Below, piece by piece: positions 63,901 to 64,000 of a stretch of DNA of 64,000 bases; position 1 is the stretch's first letter, and each line of letters begins with the position of its first letter. Under the pieces are notes generated by a model. It searched no databases and had not been told where the DNA came from. It worked only from the letters and a program-made list of their open reading frames with translations. The DNA is from Phytophthora sp. 'mugwort' (taxonomy: Eukaryota; Oomycota; Peronosporomycetes; Peronosporales; Peronosporaceae): the NCBI GenBank assembly GCA_033558025.1, contig JAUCEF010000011.1:1860001-1924000 (forward strand). The letters are read 5' to 3'. The position numbers and the translations under genes were made by a program.

Positions 63901-64000
63901 CTTCTTCTGCTAGTTTAACCTTTTTCCTCGTTTGGATGGCGAGATAAATAGTGGGCCTGCCTTTCGTTTGGATGCAAAGGCGTCATTCACCCACTCAGAG

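Overview
The window looks like nuclear DNA of an oomycete, most likely Phytophthora or a close relative. The evidence is: intact genes with short introns (71-76 bp); start sites preceded by sequences like the oomycete Inr/FPR core promoter (roughly TCAYTYYNCAWTTT) 30-45 bp upstream of the ATG; a bZIP/M96-like protein; secreted jacalin-type lectins; and a dense mosaic of decayed Gypsy, Copia, mariner, pogo, MULE, hAT, Harbinger and Crypton-like elements.

Layout. 1-11.3 kb: Gypsy gag remnant, a mariner element with intact terminal repeats inside a Copia remnant, an S33 peptidase pseudogene, and Gypsy gag (+) abutting Gypsy integrase (-). 11.3-18.2 kb: three head-to-tail 2,300-bp units, almost identical, each with one intact secreted jacalin-like lectin gene. 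18.2-21.1 kb: MULE and pogo fragments. 21.3-24.7 kb: a gene island with an intact two-exon NSUN6-type RNA m5C methyltransferase, a frameshifted HAD-like gene and a decayed paralogue. 25.2-37 kb: a complete pogo-like element, Gypsy RT, Crypton-like and MULE remnants (one MULE with a C48/Ulp1-like domain), and an unknown repeat-family protein.

39.8-45.65 kb: the most unusual part. It is a compact block with remains of a fibre-like protein, a penton-like minor capsid protein, small virion-like proteins, an adenain-like cysteine protease, a double-jelly-roll major capsid protein and a duplicated DUF3820/ExoX-C-like domain. This reads as an endogenised, decayed polinton-like virus, Maverick or virophage structural module. 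No integrase, polymerase or packaging ATPase was seen.

45.9-49.6 kb: an inverted second copy of the 2.9-5.35 kb segment (same peptidase pseudogene, same lesions) leading into a Copia pol remnant. 50.2-55.5 kb: a second gene island with an intact bZIP/M96-like protein, a three-exon MATE transporter and a D-threonine-aldolase-like PLP enzyme. 55.8-64 kb: a Harbinger pair (SANT-like + and DDE -), a hAT element whose intron is split by a complete pogo-like element, and a second hAT on the minus strand.

The intact genes are six: three lectin copies plus NSUN6, MATE and the aldolase; with the bZIP/M96-like gene that makes seven intact coding genes. The rest is transposon or viral debris in several nested layers.
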